Source: Trametes villosa (taxonomy: Eukaryota; Basidiomycota; Agaricomycetes; Polyporales; Polyporaceae). Taken from it: a stretch of DNA of 64,000 nt. The notes beneath the pieces are model-generated. The model ran no database searches and had not been told where the DNA came from. It saw nothing but the letters and a program-made list of their open reading frames with translations. Shown one piece after another: positions 11,878-23,830 of the stretch (positions are counted from its first letter, which is position 1; each line of letters starts with the position of its first letter). Position numbers and translations under genes: made by a program. The stretch is taken from positions 124,001 to 188,000 of the forward strand of contig PUDQ02000086.1 of the NCBI GenBank assembly GCA_002964805.2, read 5' to 3'.

Positions 11878-13924
11878 TCACCGGAAGAGACGAAACTCGG
11901 AGGCCTGCCCCGTGGAACTCGCATCATCGTATCCGGGAGGAGAGTGGATTCTCGGCCTGGGGCCAGCGGCGTAGACGGTGCCAATGACCACGGGTTCGCG
12001 CTGGAGCACAGCTTCGACGCCGCCATCGGGCAGGAATGCGACCGCCCTCGGAGCATAGACGGCGACCGAGTACTGCGCGCGCGTGCACGGTGGGAAGCAG
12101 GTAACGCGGGGATAGTGGCGCGACACTCACCGAGAGCTCGAACTTGCCTAGTCGGCAGGTGGGCTTCAGCCCGCCCGACAGATGGATCTCCCCGTGCAGC
12201 ACTCTCCTCTGTGGCGTTGTCGGGTCCCTGGCATGTTCGGACCACCACACCGCGGCGGTCACCTCCTGAACGGTGCTCTCGTATTCCAGGCCCGGAAGCG
12301 TCCTCGTCCCCACGGAGCCGCCCGTGGCACCTTGCGTGGAAATTTGCCGCAACAACCGGACTACAGGACTCCGCGGGGCAGAGAGAAGGTCCAGAGCCTG
12401 TGGATCGGTCGTTTCGATCGTCATCAAGCAGGGTATGACGCTTCCCCGCGTATAGCACAACTGTTGGGAGACGTCAACTATGCACGGTAGAGTCCAAAAG
12501 GCGACCGGAGAACCCACGGGTTTAGCTAACGCGAGCTGCGTATCCGCGCGAGAACACTGTTTGAGAAAGATGCGTGGCTTCGCTGGTGCACGGACTTACC
12601 GTGCAGGTCGCCTCCACGGTTCGAGTAGAGAAGACTGAACCGCTGATGTGGAGAGTTTCGAGGCACTTCCAGCCATCTGGATCTCCGTCAGGCCCGATTA
12701 ACGGGCTATTCTCCAGATAGGCAATCTGGCGTGCTGGCGATGGAGGCTCTGGGCGGATGATGGGGCAATACCCGATGACCGTTCCCAAACTGGAGTACAA
12801 TTCAGTCAACGAGCGGTGATTGCTTGACAGGGCCACTCACGTACTATCCACACGGAACCTGCTTCGATGCACCGTCACGACAATTTGGTATTGAATGTGC
12901 ACCCTGGCCATGCGCTCCGAGAAGGATGCCGGCAGAGGGTACGACTGGTCTAGGCCGCTCGACGATTTGAGTAAGCAGTGTTCAGGTAATGTGAGCGAGA
13001 ACGGCCAGCTGTGTTCGCCGGAAAGCTTTCCTGGATTGGGACCGGCGGATGGGATTCCCGGGCGCGACTGCGGCCACACGACTTGCGATATTTGGAGGAA
13101 GTTGAGAACATCCGTTGCAGACGAAGTCATTTGCCCATAAAGCTGTTTGAGCAAATATCGACGCAGTCAGCATTCAGGGAAACCCGATGGAGCATAGACC
13201 AGTCCACCGCGGCGTCCTACCAGGTACCTCTTCAGGCGGAGTGACGGCGCAATCCTATCGAGAGTCTGATTATTCCTACATTGGGGATGGCTCCAGAGGT
13301 GAGCGCGCTCTACCGCCCCTGGATCATCGCCACCAATCTGGCCGTACACAGGTTGCGAAGCGTCACGTTCAAGTACTGCGCTGGTGCCGCTCCATCCGAG
13401 CCATGGGTGCTTCAAGAACGAAGTGGCCCGAGCTAGGACTGCTCCGTCCTGGTCGATGCCGCGGGTACGAATGATGACGGGCGCATCTACCCAGCGGCCA
13501 CCCTAGTGCTCTTCTCCTCTTGTAGACTGCGCATTCTGCATTCCAGAGCGCGGATCTGGAATGTCGAAGCGCAACTGACGGATCTCCGGAATCTCACAAT
13601 CCCGCTTCTATGTCCACCTGGCCGACTCTCAGCAAATCATGTGCTTCTACTCACCTGAACGGATACGGACTTGATGGGCTCCTCCTTGTCCAGGAAGACG
13701 TCAACGCTGCCCGTTATAGCCTCGCCCTGATAGAAAGCCGGAAGATAACTTGAGGCCGGAGCTTTGCTGATAACCTTCAGAGTTAACCAAGGACGGCTCT
13801 TCGACGAGGTGCCAAGGTAGTAGAAATGCTCCGTCGGCTGTCGACTGGGAGCGCCGCGGGTTCTCGAAGAGGTGCCAGAGCGAGCCGTGGAGGAGCGTTC
13901 GTACTGCGGGAGCTCTGTGTCCAT
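11878..13924 (-). CDS. Arrestin-like (alpha-arrestin type) protein
   Basis: A predicted cytoplasmic adaptor with an arrestin beta-sandwich fold; fungal alpha-arrestins typically link cargo to ubiquitin ligases. Six exons fit a 434-residue frame exactly: 13924-13655, 13142-12841, 12789-12600, 12535-12518 (18 nt), 12460-12131 and 12072-11878. The N-terminal arrestin fold reads LTLKVISKAPASSYLPAFYQ, then GEAITGSVDVFLDKEEPIKS. The core has GKLSGEHSWPFSLTLPE and SYPLPASFSERMARVHIQYQ. The C-terminal half has ARQIAYLENSPLIGPDGDPD, VIPCLMTIETTDPQALDLL and LHGEIHLSGGLKP. Length and order fit agaricomycete arrestin-like proteins. I saw no PPxY motif. The first intron (512 nt) is long for this genome. 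The partner proteins are unknown. Confidence 0.78.
13143..13654 (-). other. 512-nt first intron of the arrestin-like gene
   Basis: The donor GTGAGT follows the codons for K-S-V-S-V-Q. The acceptor ACAG precedes CTT-TAT-GGG-CAA, and the join is phase 0. Open frames on both strands inside the intron (13167-13415 minus, 13187-13474 plus) show no domain. An undetected exon is possible but not needed to keep the frame. Confidence 0.5.
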
Positions 13925-15048
13925 GGTGGCCGGTGACTCGAGGGAGGCCGTACCACATCGGACGGTGCATGTGGCGAGTTTTATCGAGCTTCTCCGCGTG
14001 TTACTGGTGGGACACCGGCGCCCTGCAGTGCGTCTTCCCTGATACCGTCAGCTATAAACGATCATATCTTGTGCAGCCATCCGCCACATCTTTGTTGCGA
14101 ATCATGAGTCTATAGGGGAGGCTACGGCGCGCGGAGACTGCGCGTGGTCGCGCAGGCACCGAGGCTGACAAGAACCCGAGTAGAGTTGGGGACCATGAGG
14201 AACACCGGCCAGAGATGACTGCGCTTTCCCATGCCGGACTTGCCGCTGAGAGCGCTCCTAACCTGCTACCGCCGCGGTACCCGGCGGTGGCGATTGATAC
14301 AGCAAGAACCTCTTTCCTAGGAGCATCATTGAGCCTGAGTGAGTGTACGATGAGCGTAGCAGGACGTTAACGAAACAGCCGGTGGGGGTTCGCGGCAAGC
14401 TTGCTTCGAGAAAATCCGGTCAAATTCATCAGTCTAATCGTGGGATTCAGAAGTAAGTAAATACCCATTTGGAAAGTATTCAAGCGAGCTTATCGGCCGC
14501 GGCACGGTTTAGGCTCATCACCACTGTGCGGTGCCCCATACGCCTTTCTTGCGCACGGCATCCATATGCTCGTCGCAATAGGGTTTGCACATGTCGCAGC
14601 GGGCAATACACGCAGCGGGCTGCTAATGTGTGCACCACGCGGTGGTGTGCATCGCCCTGTGGTTCACGACGATCGCGTGAGAGTCCGTTCCCCTGTCGAT
14701 ATCAGCTGACCAGCTTCAACCGCCTGTAGGGAGGAAGAAATGGTTTTTAGCGTTGCACCTTCTCGTTGAACGTTGAAGGCCACTCACCGACGAGGATCAA
14801 GTATGATTGTTCTGCCATTTTTGGAACGACACTTTTGCGGGTGTGCCGGGCCGGGAAGCCTTCGCCCCGATATGGAAGGCTGGCGTTCCGCCTCGTTCTC
14901 GCACTTTCTCGAACGCGCACGCCCATCGCAGCGAAGTCGTCCTCAAAATGCGTTTCCTCCACCAACCATCCCGTATATCCCAATTTCTTGACTGCTCTCG
15001 ATATCCGCTGCTACTTGACACCGTGAAATAACCCTGACGACTACAATC
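13925..15048. other. Divergent intergenic region
   Basis: About 1.1 kb between the starts of the arrestin-like and cyclophilin genes. Several short open frames cover 14469-15031 on both strands and none is recognisable. It presumably contains both promoters. No repeat was noted. Confidence 0.4.
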
Positions 15049-16490
15049 ATGGCGTCGACAAGGCCGCTCGTGTTCTTCGACATCACCATCGGCGGGAGGC
15101 CGGCGGGACGGATCGTCATGCAGCTATATAACGACGTCGTCCCGAAAACCGCTGAGAACTTCCGTGCGTGAATATTAGAGGCATCGGACGCGCATCGCCT
15201 GACTGGAAGTAGGTGCCCTGTGCACGGGGGAGAAGGGCGAGGGAAAGGCTGGAAAGCCTCTACATTTCAAGGGATGCTCGTTCCACCGCGTAATCAAGGG
15301 GTACGCCACGCTACTCGCTGCGTCAATAGCACCGAGATGCTGACCGTGCCATAGCTTCATGATCCAGGGTGGTGACTTCACCGCGGGCAATGGCACCGGC
15401 GGCGAGTCCATCTACGGCGAGAAGTTCGAGGACGAAAACTTTGAAGTGAAGCACTCGAAGCGTTTCCTCCTCTCCATGGTGCGTGCTCCTCTCCCCACCC
15501 ACCACATCGCACGCAATTGGAATCCGGAACCCCCCTCTAGGCGAACGCCGGCCAAAACACGAACGGCTCTCAGTTCTTCATCACCTGCAACGCGACGCCG
15601 CACCTCGACGGCAAGCACGTCGTCTTCGGCGAGGTTGTACGCGGCAAATCCATCGTGCGCGCGGTCGAGAACACCGAGACCGCCAGCGGCGACGTCCCCC
15701 TCGAGCCGTGCGTCATCGCCGACTGCGGCGAGCTCGCCGCGGACGACCCCTCTCTCGCTGAGCCCGCCGCGGCGGACGGAGACGTGTACGAGGACTACCC
15801 GGAGGACCAGGACCCGGTCGACGGCCAAGACGTGCTCGCGAGCGCCGAGACCGCGCTCAAGATCGCGCGTGAGGTGCGCGAGGTCGGCAACAAGCTGTTC
15901 AAGGAGGGCAAGCACGAGGAGGCGCTGCGCAAGTACCAGAGTACGTGATTGCGGCCGCGGTCCCTTGTGCGCTCGGGCTTTGGGGTGCTGACGGGGCCCG
16001 ATTTGCGCGCGCTCTGCAGAAGCGATTCGGTACCTGGACTATCACCTCGACCTCCCCGAGGACCAGAACAAGCCGCCGGAGCTCAAGGACTCGTACCAGG
16101 CGCTGCTCGCGCCGCTCCTGCTCAACTCCGCGCTCGCGGCGATACGCGCAGGCGGCTCCGCCAACGCGCGCCTCGCCCTGCGCGTCACGGACCGCGCGAT
16201 CGCCTCGCTCGAACTCAGTGACGCGGACAAAGGTGCGTCCGCCGAGCTCCGCCGTACCGCCGCCGCCGCTAATTTGCAACCGTGCGGGGCGAACAGCGAA
16301 GGCGCTGTACCGCGAGGCGCTCGCGCACGTCGTGCTGAAGGAGGACGACGAGGCGGAGGAGGCGCTTGTCAAGGCGCACGCGCTCGTCAAGGAGGACAAG
16401 GCGATCATTGGCGAGCTCGAGAAGGTGCGCGGCCGCCTGCGCGGGAAGCGCGAGAAGGAGAAGGCGCAGTTCAAGAAGATGTTTGCGTGA
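15049..16490 (+). CDS. CPR6: Cyclophilin 40 type peptidyl-prolyl isomerase
   Basis: A peptidyl-prolyl cis-trans isomerase fused to TPR repeats, the Cyp40 arrangement that docks on Hsp90. Exons include 15049-15160, about 15211-15300, about 15356-15478, about 15541-15940, about 16020-16230 and about 16300-16490. The first intron join restores [12 protein letters not shown]. The cyclophilin domain (about 1-175) keeps [15 protein letters not shown], with the catalytic Arg, Phe and Gln. As in Cyp40, the cyclosporin-contact Trp is replaced by His ([12 protein letters not shown]). An acidic linker ([13 protein letters not shown]) leads to three TPR units ([40 protein letters not shown]). The C-terminus [14 protein letters not shown] is typical. 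About 370 residues. The symbol follows yeast Cpr6; Cpr7 is an alternative. Confidence 0.9.
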
Positions 16491-16772
16491 CCGGGCGGGC
16501 GTCGCGCTGGAAGACAATCGGGTTGTGGGACTGGGCCCACGAAGTGTACTTTTCATGTAGCATTTATCTAATCGGCGGTGATATGCCATTCGGACATCCT
16601 TCTTGCTTGTCCCGCTACCCCTCGGCGTCAGGGAATGCGCTCGAAGCTCGGTGCCTCAAGGTAGCCGGACCTGCCCGTGGACGCCGTTGGGAGGAAACAC
16701 CGGGGATATCGGTGAGATATGAGATGCGGAAATGAGAGGTCGTGGATCGCGTCGTGAAGGGATGATTCGTGT

Positions 16773-17120
16773 TCATACAGTGAGTACGCGGGAAATTGCT
16801 ACAAGGCGACCTGTGGGGTCTTCGGGGGATGCTGTGGGGCGCTGAAGATGTCCACGAAAGTGAGTACTTACAGCGGCATACTTGGGGTCAGTGAGATATA
16901 CTCACCTGCAGGATGGCCAGGATGCGCTGCGGAGATTATGACGTCATGGATGTGGCCTTGCTCGTCGCACATATGCATGTGTTACAGGCGTAGAATGGGG
17001 CTCGACGGGACGAGCTTGCGTGCGTGCTTGGATGACGGTCGCAGTCTTTCCTGCGAACGGCACGGCTTGGACACTTGCTCCGGCCAGCAGCAGGGTTGTG
17101 ATGAGTGAAAGAACGCGCAT
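16773..17120 (-). CDS. Small secreted peptide, three exons, unknown function
   Basis: A 74-residue protein from three exons: 17120-16986 (135 nt), 16926-16906 (21 nt) and 16841-16773 (69 nt). All junctions are GT..AG and phase 0; introns are 59 and 64 nt. It starts with a clear signal peptide, MRVLSLITTLLLAGASVQA, and continues as a short basic, cysteine-free tail. The second exon codes RILAILQ and the last ends in RVLTV. I recognise no family. Without splicing the first exon stays open to a stop at 16944 (58 residues), so the shorter form is an alternative. A TATA-like element lies about 170 bases upstream. Exons 2 and 3 are inferred from splice signals and phase only. Confidence 0.5.
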
Positions 17121-17290
17121 GGTGGCGCTTGTAGTATGGTGTCGAAAGCAGAACGGTTCTGGCGGGTAGGTTTCGCTGCGTAGGAAGGGTCAGTCAAGCC
17201 CATAAAGCAGAGAGACTGGGAGGCACATACCGTAGGTTTGAGGGGGATGGGTGAGGCACCGGGAAGGTTGCACCGCGGCCAGCACCCGTT

Positions 17291-17298
17291 CTATATAC
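17291..17298 (-). promoter_or_regulatory. TATA-like element of the small secreted peptide gene
   Basis: GTATATAG on the minus strand, about 171 bases upstream of the ATG at 17120. This distance would leave room for a 5' UTR with an intron. Confidence 0.35.
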
Positions 17299-18380
17299 AT
17301 CACCTCGAGGCCTACAGCTGGCAGGATTGCATATGCAGGCGTCATCGGCCACTCCGGAATGCAGCGACTGGTGTGGTCCGCAGGTCGGGGCGCCGATTTG
17401 GCCAGCGAGTCGCACAGGGACGGAATTAGACGTGCTGCTGCATGCCGGGCTTCGCACGCTGCTCGCCGGGCATTCGCCGCGATAGAGACGTGTGTGCCGA
17501 GGGCCGGCGAGGGCTAGCGATGTGCAACGACGAGGGAACGTGCATAGACTGGCACCCGGAGATGGCGAGGATGGATCGGAGCGCTGGAGGTGCGGAACGC
17601 TCAGGGAATGCAGCGAGCTCGAGGTGATGTCGGGCGGCGGATATCTGGACGCAGGTAACGGATAGACATCATCACCCCGCGGATGTACCCGCTGAGCTGG
17701 TCATGTTTAGGGGAAGTATTCCGAGTGTGCTGCCCCAGCTGGGGAACGTACATGGTGGTGGACGTACAACATGTATCGAGGCCGGAGCGATGAGACTACT
17801 TCCCACGTGGCCCCGACTTGCGACTCCGGATGGATCGGTGGCTATGTGACTGTCCACTGAACTCCTCGAACCACCACCCACGTCTCGGTGCCCACCGTTA
17901 GGCTACGCTGACCAGCTATCGCATCTACCTAGTGTGGCACCCTTCATTTGCGAAGGGTACTAAGTAGGGTCCCATGAGGTGTGTCAATCACGTCGATTCG
18001 TTGCCGGTAGTTTGGAAGTTCCCGTCACTCTCGTTACCTCGCGACTAACTTCCAGGGCTATTGGCATCCGTGCTGCATATTGAACAGTACAGCACGTAAC
18101 GCTTTGCAGATTGCTTGGCCTTGTTTCTTGATGAACGAGGAGTAGAAGATGATAGTTGCTTCTCACTGGCGTTGTACCGTGATACTGCTGCTGGTTCGTC
18201 AGTTCTTGTCCTCGGACGGCCAACTCGGATTAGTTCTCGCATCTTCCTTCTCCCGCTGCTGCGGCCACGCTCTTCACCTTCAGCTCGGCTATGGAGTGCT
18301 TTGTCTCAACCCAGTCTCCCGGCGCTTCCTGTGGCTAAGCTCGAGGTTGTGACCCATTGTTTTCGTCACGATCCCTCAAA
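17299..18380. other. Intergenic region without recognised gene
   Basis: Just over 1 kb between the secreted peptide gene and the kinase-like gene. Short frames occur on both strands (for example 17672-17881 and 18115-18450) and none resembles a known domain. No repeat was noted. Confidence 0.45.
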
Positions 18381-18387
18381 TATAAAG
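18381..18387 (+). promoter_or_regulatory. TATA box of the kinase-like gene
   Basis: TATAAAG in an A/T-rich patch, 137 bases upstream of the ATG at 18518. Confidence 0.5.
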
Positions 18388-18517
18388 GTGCGAACTGTGC
18401 CACTGCCTCTTCGAAGACATACTCCCACCCCCTCGGAACCAGTCTCGTAGGTTCTTTGCCAGTCTCACTTGGGTGCAACTCTGATCTTCGTCTCCCTCAG
18501 TCTTACACCCGCACAAG

Positions 18518-20607
18518 ATGGTGCTGACCGACTCAGAAGGCCGCACTCGCTTCACGCGCTACACCGTCGTCCGCGACCCCAACGGCCCCGTCCTGCACAA
18601 GAACTCCGGGCCTCCAGGGCTGCGCACGCCCAACGGCTTCATCTGGGCGCACGCCCTCGACGAGTTCGTCTACATCCCGCGCGTACCGAGCGTGCCAAAC
18701 TACGTCACCACCTGGTCCCGGAGCATGCTCAAGACGCTCGGCGAGGAGAGCTACGACGAGATGGCGCAGCTGTGGGAGGGCTCGCTCGTGCCCCCGCGCG
18801 TCGTGCGGCCGTGGCCCGTGCTGCGGCTGCCGTTTTGCGACCCCGCGCAGCCCGACCCGCCGCTCGGGGCGATGGACGAGGGCTGCGGGTGGGAGCACTC
18901 GGATTTCATGTGCTACACTGTGCGCGCGGAGGGCTCGGAGGACGCGAGTGGCAAGGAGCTCGCTGTGTACGCCCGGCCGATCCCGCGCCGCTGTCCCTCT
19001 GATCCCACTCAGGAGTGTTCTGGCAGAGTCGTGATCCCTGACGAGTCGTATTCCACCAAGACAGAGGGCAGCATGGAGTACGACTACGTGTGGTGCGAAC
19101 ACTTCAAGGCGCGGTTGGAGGTGGTGGATCTCCTCGAGAGCCAACGCCTTATCGCCCGGGCCATCACAGAGCTGACGATAGGCGCAGCTGTCGCGGACTC
19201 GAACGGCGTGCAGCTCCCTGGAAGGCCTGCCTTCTTCACCGCGGACGGGCAACACAACATTCTGATTGCGGACGACGGCGACTCAGAACATGGCTCCTCG
19301 ACGCCTACGCAATCTTCTTTTGATACATCTAGGGAGATGGTGGAGGTATCTGTTGCCGGAGCTGACCAAAGGATTGAGTTACTTGCAGATGAGGCTATCG
19401 ACTCCGGCACTGCCGGAAGCCCCAACACCAAGGAGGACCGCGATCTCGTACGAGATGGCAACGCAGACGTCCACAAGGTTGATCCGTTGGCCAGCAACCC
19501 GCGGGCACACGCACAAAAGAGACAGAGGTCCGTACAGGAGACGGCGCCTTCGCAAGAATCCTCGGCCGAAGTCGATCTGTTCTCGACAGACGGCATCCCG
19601 AAGTTGGAAGAGTTCATCCCCGATAGCTTCCTCCCCGACGTGCTGCTTGTACACGATCCTGACCATGCTACGAATCACAGCAGCGTCGCTAAAGAACCAG
19701 TCAAGTACAAACGCGTCGTCTACCGTCTCCCGAGCGACGCCAAGCACGAGGCGACCGAGACCCAAAGCGAGCAACGCATCGCGCACCTCCATCTACGCGC
19801 CGAAACCCGCCTCGGGACGGGCCACCACTCTACAGTGTACTCCGCCCCTCTAACGCTTCCCCCGCCGCTCTCCGCGCACTCGCGTACCGGGCAGGTTACT
19901 GTCGCCGCGAAGCTCGCGTTCCCGCACTGCACTGCGCACACGCTCCTCCATAACGAGGCCCGCGCGTACTCCCGAATCCCGCGACATGCCCAAAAGGAGT
20001 ACTGCGGTTTCAACGTCGTGCCGCCCTGCCGCTTCCCTGTTCCCGTGGGCCCGATCGTGCCCAAGTGCTACGGCTTCTACCTCCCTATTGGGGATGACGG
20101 CGAGGTACTGTGGAGGGAGGATGAGGGCGCAGAGCACAGCGATTGTCGTGAGAGCGCACCGTGCACGGTGAGCTGGACGTCGCCGATCTTGCTCATGGAG
20201 GACTGCGGTGCGCCTGTCCAGCCCGTGAAGTTTACCGTTGACCAGAGGTATGTCTCTGGCGCGTATGTTGAGCTTCGCGACGCTAACTAACCCCAACGCC
20301 CTGCAGGACGGAGTGTTTCTCGCTGGTGCTGCGCCTGCACAACCTGGGAATAACGCAGGGCTCGTTCTACGTGCGCAACATCATGGTACAGCCGGGCCCG
20401 CTCTCGCGCCCGCAGGCGGAGCGCACGTTCGACTCCCCGAGCTTCCGCATCATCGACTTCGGGCGCGCGCGCTGCCTGAGCCTGCTCCTCGCGGGCGAGA
20501 AGGGCAAGGAGCGGCGCGGGCGGGTCGCCAACGAGTTCCGCCAGGCGCTTTGGGACGAGGAGAACCAGGCGCGTGATGAGCTGTTGGTCGAGGCCTGTGG
20601 GTTCTGA
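18518..20607 (+). CDS. Protein-kinase-like protein of a basidiomycete family, degenerate catalytic loop
   Basis: A 676-residue protein from two exons (18518-20247, 20307-20607); the join AG|G ACG restores R-T-E-C in frame. The first about 430 residues form a family-specific region with an acidic, serine-rich middle. A kinase-like fold follows: a glycine-rich-type strand (RLGTGHHSTVYSAPL), a candidate ATP lysine (TVAAKLAFP), and a cysteine-rich insert. The catalytic loop is HNLGITQGSFYVRNIMVQPG, where the usual H-G-D-x-x-x-R-N has Q-G-S in place of the G-D region. The metal-binding FRIIDFGRARC is kept. The expected Asp base is therefore missing, so activity is doubtful. Similar kinase-like proteins are common in polypores and their function is unknown. 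Confidence 0.72.
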
Positions 20608-21052
20608 AGCTCGTGCCACAGGTGGGTATGTGATGTGCGATTCTCAGTACGAGGCTGGAGGATGTGTTGTACGCGCGAAGATTGTACTAGCCGCTAATAT
20701 CATGGACACTTTCTGAGTGCCATTACTAGTGCCTGTCGAATGCTTAGTACGCTAACAAATTGTTGCTAACTTCTTAGAGCAAGAACTCAAAGGGTTTTGT
20801 AACTCGAGTAAGCAAGTGACGTCAACGCCCTCTTCATCCCGGGGGCAACGTTTACGCCGCCAACAAGGGGAGACTCCACCGGACGACTGCGCCCCTTGGG
20901 CATTGCGCTCCGTCTTGGCATACGCCTGCCAACCGTGGCGATGATCCACGCGTCGGGCTCGCCACAAACGCTACTTAATCTCTACCCGTAGCAAGGGCAG
21001 ACGCGATAACACCACCCCACCTCGCACGAACTCTTCCTGTACCACCATCATC
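20608..21052. other. Intergenic region
   Basis: Between two genes on the plus strand. It should hold the 3' UTR of the kinase-like gene and the promoter of the next gene. I see no open frame of note and no repeat. Confidence 0.5.
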
Positions 21053-21457
21053 ATGACCGATTCCACGAACAACGACGGCAAGTCCAGCGGGGGCTGGTTG
21101 GGCAGCTTGGGCGACAAGGTACGCGTGAGGAACGGATCTCGAGCTTTGCGAGTGGCTGAGGATTCAATGCGCTATGCAGGTGAACGCTATGGCGGGCGGA
21201 GGTGCGGCGGGCGAGGCTAAGGAAGACAAGCTCGACAAATGTGAGTTTCTGTAGTCTCTGACTGCTCCAAGAATCCTTGGCTGAGCTGGTGGCCCCGCGA
21301 TGCAGCGATCGATTGGGTGCAGGAGCACGTCCTCGGGCAGGGTCCGCAGAACAACGAGAGCGCGGCGGAGCAGTTCAAGGACGAGCAGATGAGCGACTTC
21401 ATCCGCCGCGAGTACAAGAACGTCACCGGGTCGGAGTTCTTCGTGAAGGACAAGTAG
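21053..21457 (+). CDS. Small conserved fungal protein, function unknown
   Basis: A 92-residue protein from three exons (21053-21118, 21180-21240, 21306-21457); the lengths 66+61+152 make 93 codons. The N-terminus is Asn/Ser/Gly-rich (SSGGWLGSLGDKVNAMAGGG). It is followed by a charged helical part (GEAKEDKLDK; IDWVQEHVLGQGPQNNESAA; EQFKDEQMSDFIRREYKNVT) ending FFVKDK. The pattern of a short Gly-rich start followed by two amphipathic helices occurs in abundant small fungal proteins, some annotated as stress-related, but I know of no established function. There is no signal peptide or membrane segment, so it is probably cytosolic. Confidence 0.68.
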
Positions 21458-21709
21458 GCGCGCCCGACGGAAGCACCAAGATGATAGGACTATGCATGTA
21501 TGAATAGATGGTTTGTGGAAGGGGAAGATGTCAGTTTCAAGATGACTCTCATGCAAGAAATCCGCAGCCGGTGAATATACATTAGGGTATGTATGGTACA
21601 ACAGCCCTACACGATACAATAGTAGTATGCCACTCCGAAGGTCCAGCTCGAGCGCACCCACAACCAAAAACCCAAGAAACTTCCGATACACTCCCCACCT
21701 AAAACCACA

Positions 21710-23681
21710 CTATCGCTCCGTCGCGAAGATGTCGTCGACGACACGCTCGACGAGCTTCGCCTCGCGCACCTCCATGTCCTCCTTCGACACCGCCGCCCCG
21801 CCCGTCTGCGCGCGCTCCACCGCGCGCCGCCACTCCTGCACCGTCTCCGCGAGTACCGCCTCGCGGGCACGCGCGAGCCGCGCCGTCGTCTGGAGCCCGA
21901 GCACCTCCGCCTCCGAGTCCTCGAGCGGATGCGGGCGCGCACAGAGCGCGACATACGCGGGCCGCAGCCACGCGGGGATGTTGTACTTCTCTGCGAGGAA
22001 GACGCGCTCGACGGGGTCGAGGGCGGGGGACGCGGCGTCGAGTGCGGCGATGGCGTGCGTGCGTGCGGCCGGGAAGGCGAGCGTGGAGGCGGTCGAGAGG
22101 AGAAGGACGAGGTTGAGGATGGAGTCATTCTGCGAGTTGGAGGCACTGTGCAACGTGCGAGGGTCAGCTTCGCACAGAGGGTCAGGCTGAGCGGGACCAC
22201 GTACCCATGGTAGAGGAAGTGCAGCAGACACTCGAACTCGCGCCGCGAGACTTCCTGTAGTCGGATGGCCGTCTCGTCTGTCTTGCCCATGCCCCCAACG
22301 AGCGTACGCTGGAAGAAGTCCTTGAAGAAGGTGGAATCGCGCTCGAGGAAGTACCTATGCACGCGGAACAAGCAGTTCTCCACCTGAAGTCCACATGGTC
22401 AGCGGCGACATCAACCGACGAGAAGTAAGAGACACTCACGCGCATGATCACCATCTCGTCCTCCATGTAGAATGTTGAGTGTCGAACTGCAGGCTCTTCC
22501 GCGGGCTTGCCACTGGCCTGCTGGTGGGGCTTGAAAGGTACTTTGGGAGACGACGAGCGCGCCTCGGACGAGGGCGAGGCTGGCCGCGTCTGCGCGAGAG
22601 TTGACCCCGGGCTGAGCGGCACAGGGACTGAGTTGAAGCTGTCAGATCTGCGCGACCGTTCCGGCGTCCTCGGACGGTACTGTTCATCGGAGCTTTGAGA
22701 GCTCTGGTGGTGCGTGCGATCCTCTTCATGCTGCAGTGGCTGCTGCTGCTGCTCGTCCTCCTGCGGTGGCCCTTGCTGCAGCTGTAGAGCACCCTGCTCT
22801 GCGCGAGGAGAGAGGGGTTGTAATGCAACAGGCGAGCGCAACGGCGAAGGCGTCCGCGACGCTGACACGCGCTGCTGACTGCGCGTGGGCCTCTCTGGCG
22901 GGAAGAATGACCGCTCGAACTCGGATGCGGAGGGAAGCGAGTCTGGCAGCGGAAGCGAGACGAGCGGGCTCTGGCAGAGCGGCGACCCCGCGATCCCGCT
23001 GTCAGACGAGAGCGCGGCGGACTCCATAAGTCGGCGGTGCGCAACAGTGCTGCCGCGCTTCACCCTCGACTTCTGCCTACGAGGGCTCGTGCGCGCGCCG
23101 CTGGGCAGGTTCGAGTTCGGGAGGGGCGGCGGGGTACGAGGCGGGCTGCGCTCCGCCGGGGTCGTGCGCCACGAGCGCGACAGTCCGCCCTCCTCGGGGT
23201 CGCTCTCGGACTCGACGCGCGGGCTCCGGTACTTGCGGTAGCTCTGCTGCGAGGCCCGCGACGGAGGCGGGGACGCGGGGGAGGAGCGGGGCTTGGACGC
23301 GCTGCGCCGGCTCGGCGGGACGTCTTCCGGCCGGGCTTCCCGCGGAGAGGGCCGGTCGCCGTACGTCTCTTCCTTCGCCTCACGCGCGAGGGAGAGCATG
23401 GGCATGAGCGCCCTACGCATGGGTGACGGCATCTCGGACGCGTTGGGCGAGGAGAGGTTCCAGTTGTCGGGCGTCTGCGAGCGCGGCGGGTGTTCGGGGT
23501 GCAGGATCGGGCTTGGAGGCGAGGCCATGTTCGGAGAGGCGGGCGCCGAGGGCGGGTACGAGCGCGAGACCCATGCGCTTTCGCGCTCACGGCGCATCTG
23601 GGGCGCACCGGGGTCGACGAGGAACCTGTTGTCGGGGCGCATATGGCGGTAAGAGATCGGGCGCGAGGAAGAGGTCATCAT
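21710..23681 (-). CDS. BTB/POZ-domain protein with long disordered N-terminus
   Basis: A 618-residue protein from three exons: 23681-22440, 22383-22205 and 22145-21710 (1242+179+436 nt = 619 codons). The first about 400 residues are low complexity, rich in Ser, Pro, Arg and Gln, and probably disordered. The BTB region follows (RHSTFYMEDEMVIMRVENCL; FRVHRYFLERDSTFFKDFF; RREFECLLHFLYHG). A helical C-terminal part carries VERVFLAEKYNIPAWLRPAY and ends VVDDIFATER. BTB domains mediate dimerisation and often recruit cullin-3, but the role here is unknown. The frame stays open upstream to 23753, where the first codon is GTG, so I chose the ATG at 23681; the next ATG follows directly. It differs from the other three BTB genes in lacking their C-terminal CxxC motif. 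Confidence 0.75.
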
Positions 23682-23823
23682 AGTCGTAGAAAGCGCTGCG
23701 CTGCGATGCGATGCCCGGGACTGCGTCGATGTCCGGCGGGTCGATGAGGGCACTGAGAAGGCGTGGATGCCCTGCGCGATGAGCTCGGGGTGAGATACGA
23801 GTGCGGATGAGGGGGACGTACGA

Positions 23824-23830
23824 TTTTATA
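23824..23830 (-). promoter_or_regulatory. TATA box of the BTB gene at 21.7-23.7 kb
   Basis: TATAAAA on the minus strand, about 143 bases upstream of the ATG at 23681. Confidence 0.5.

Noticed and set aside
23682..23753. Upstream extension of the BTB gene to 23753
   Set aside because: The first codon there is GTG; the first ATG in frame is at 23681.
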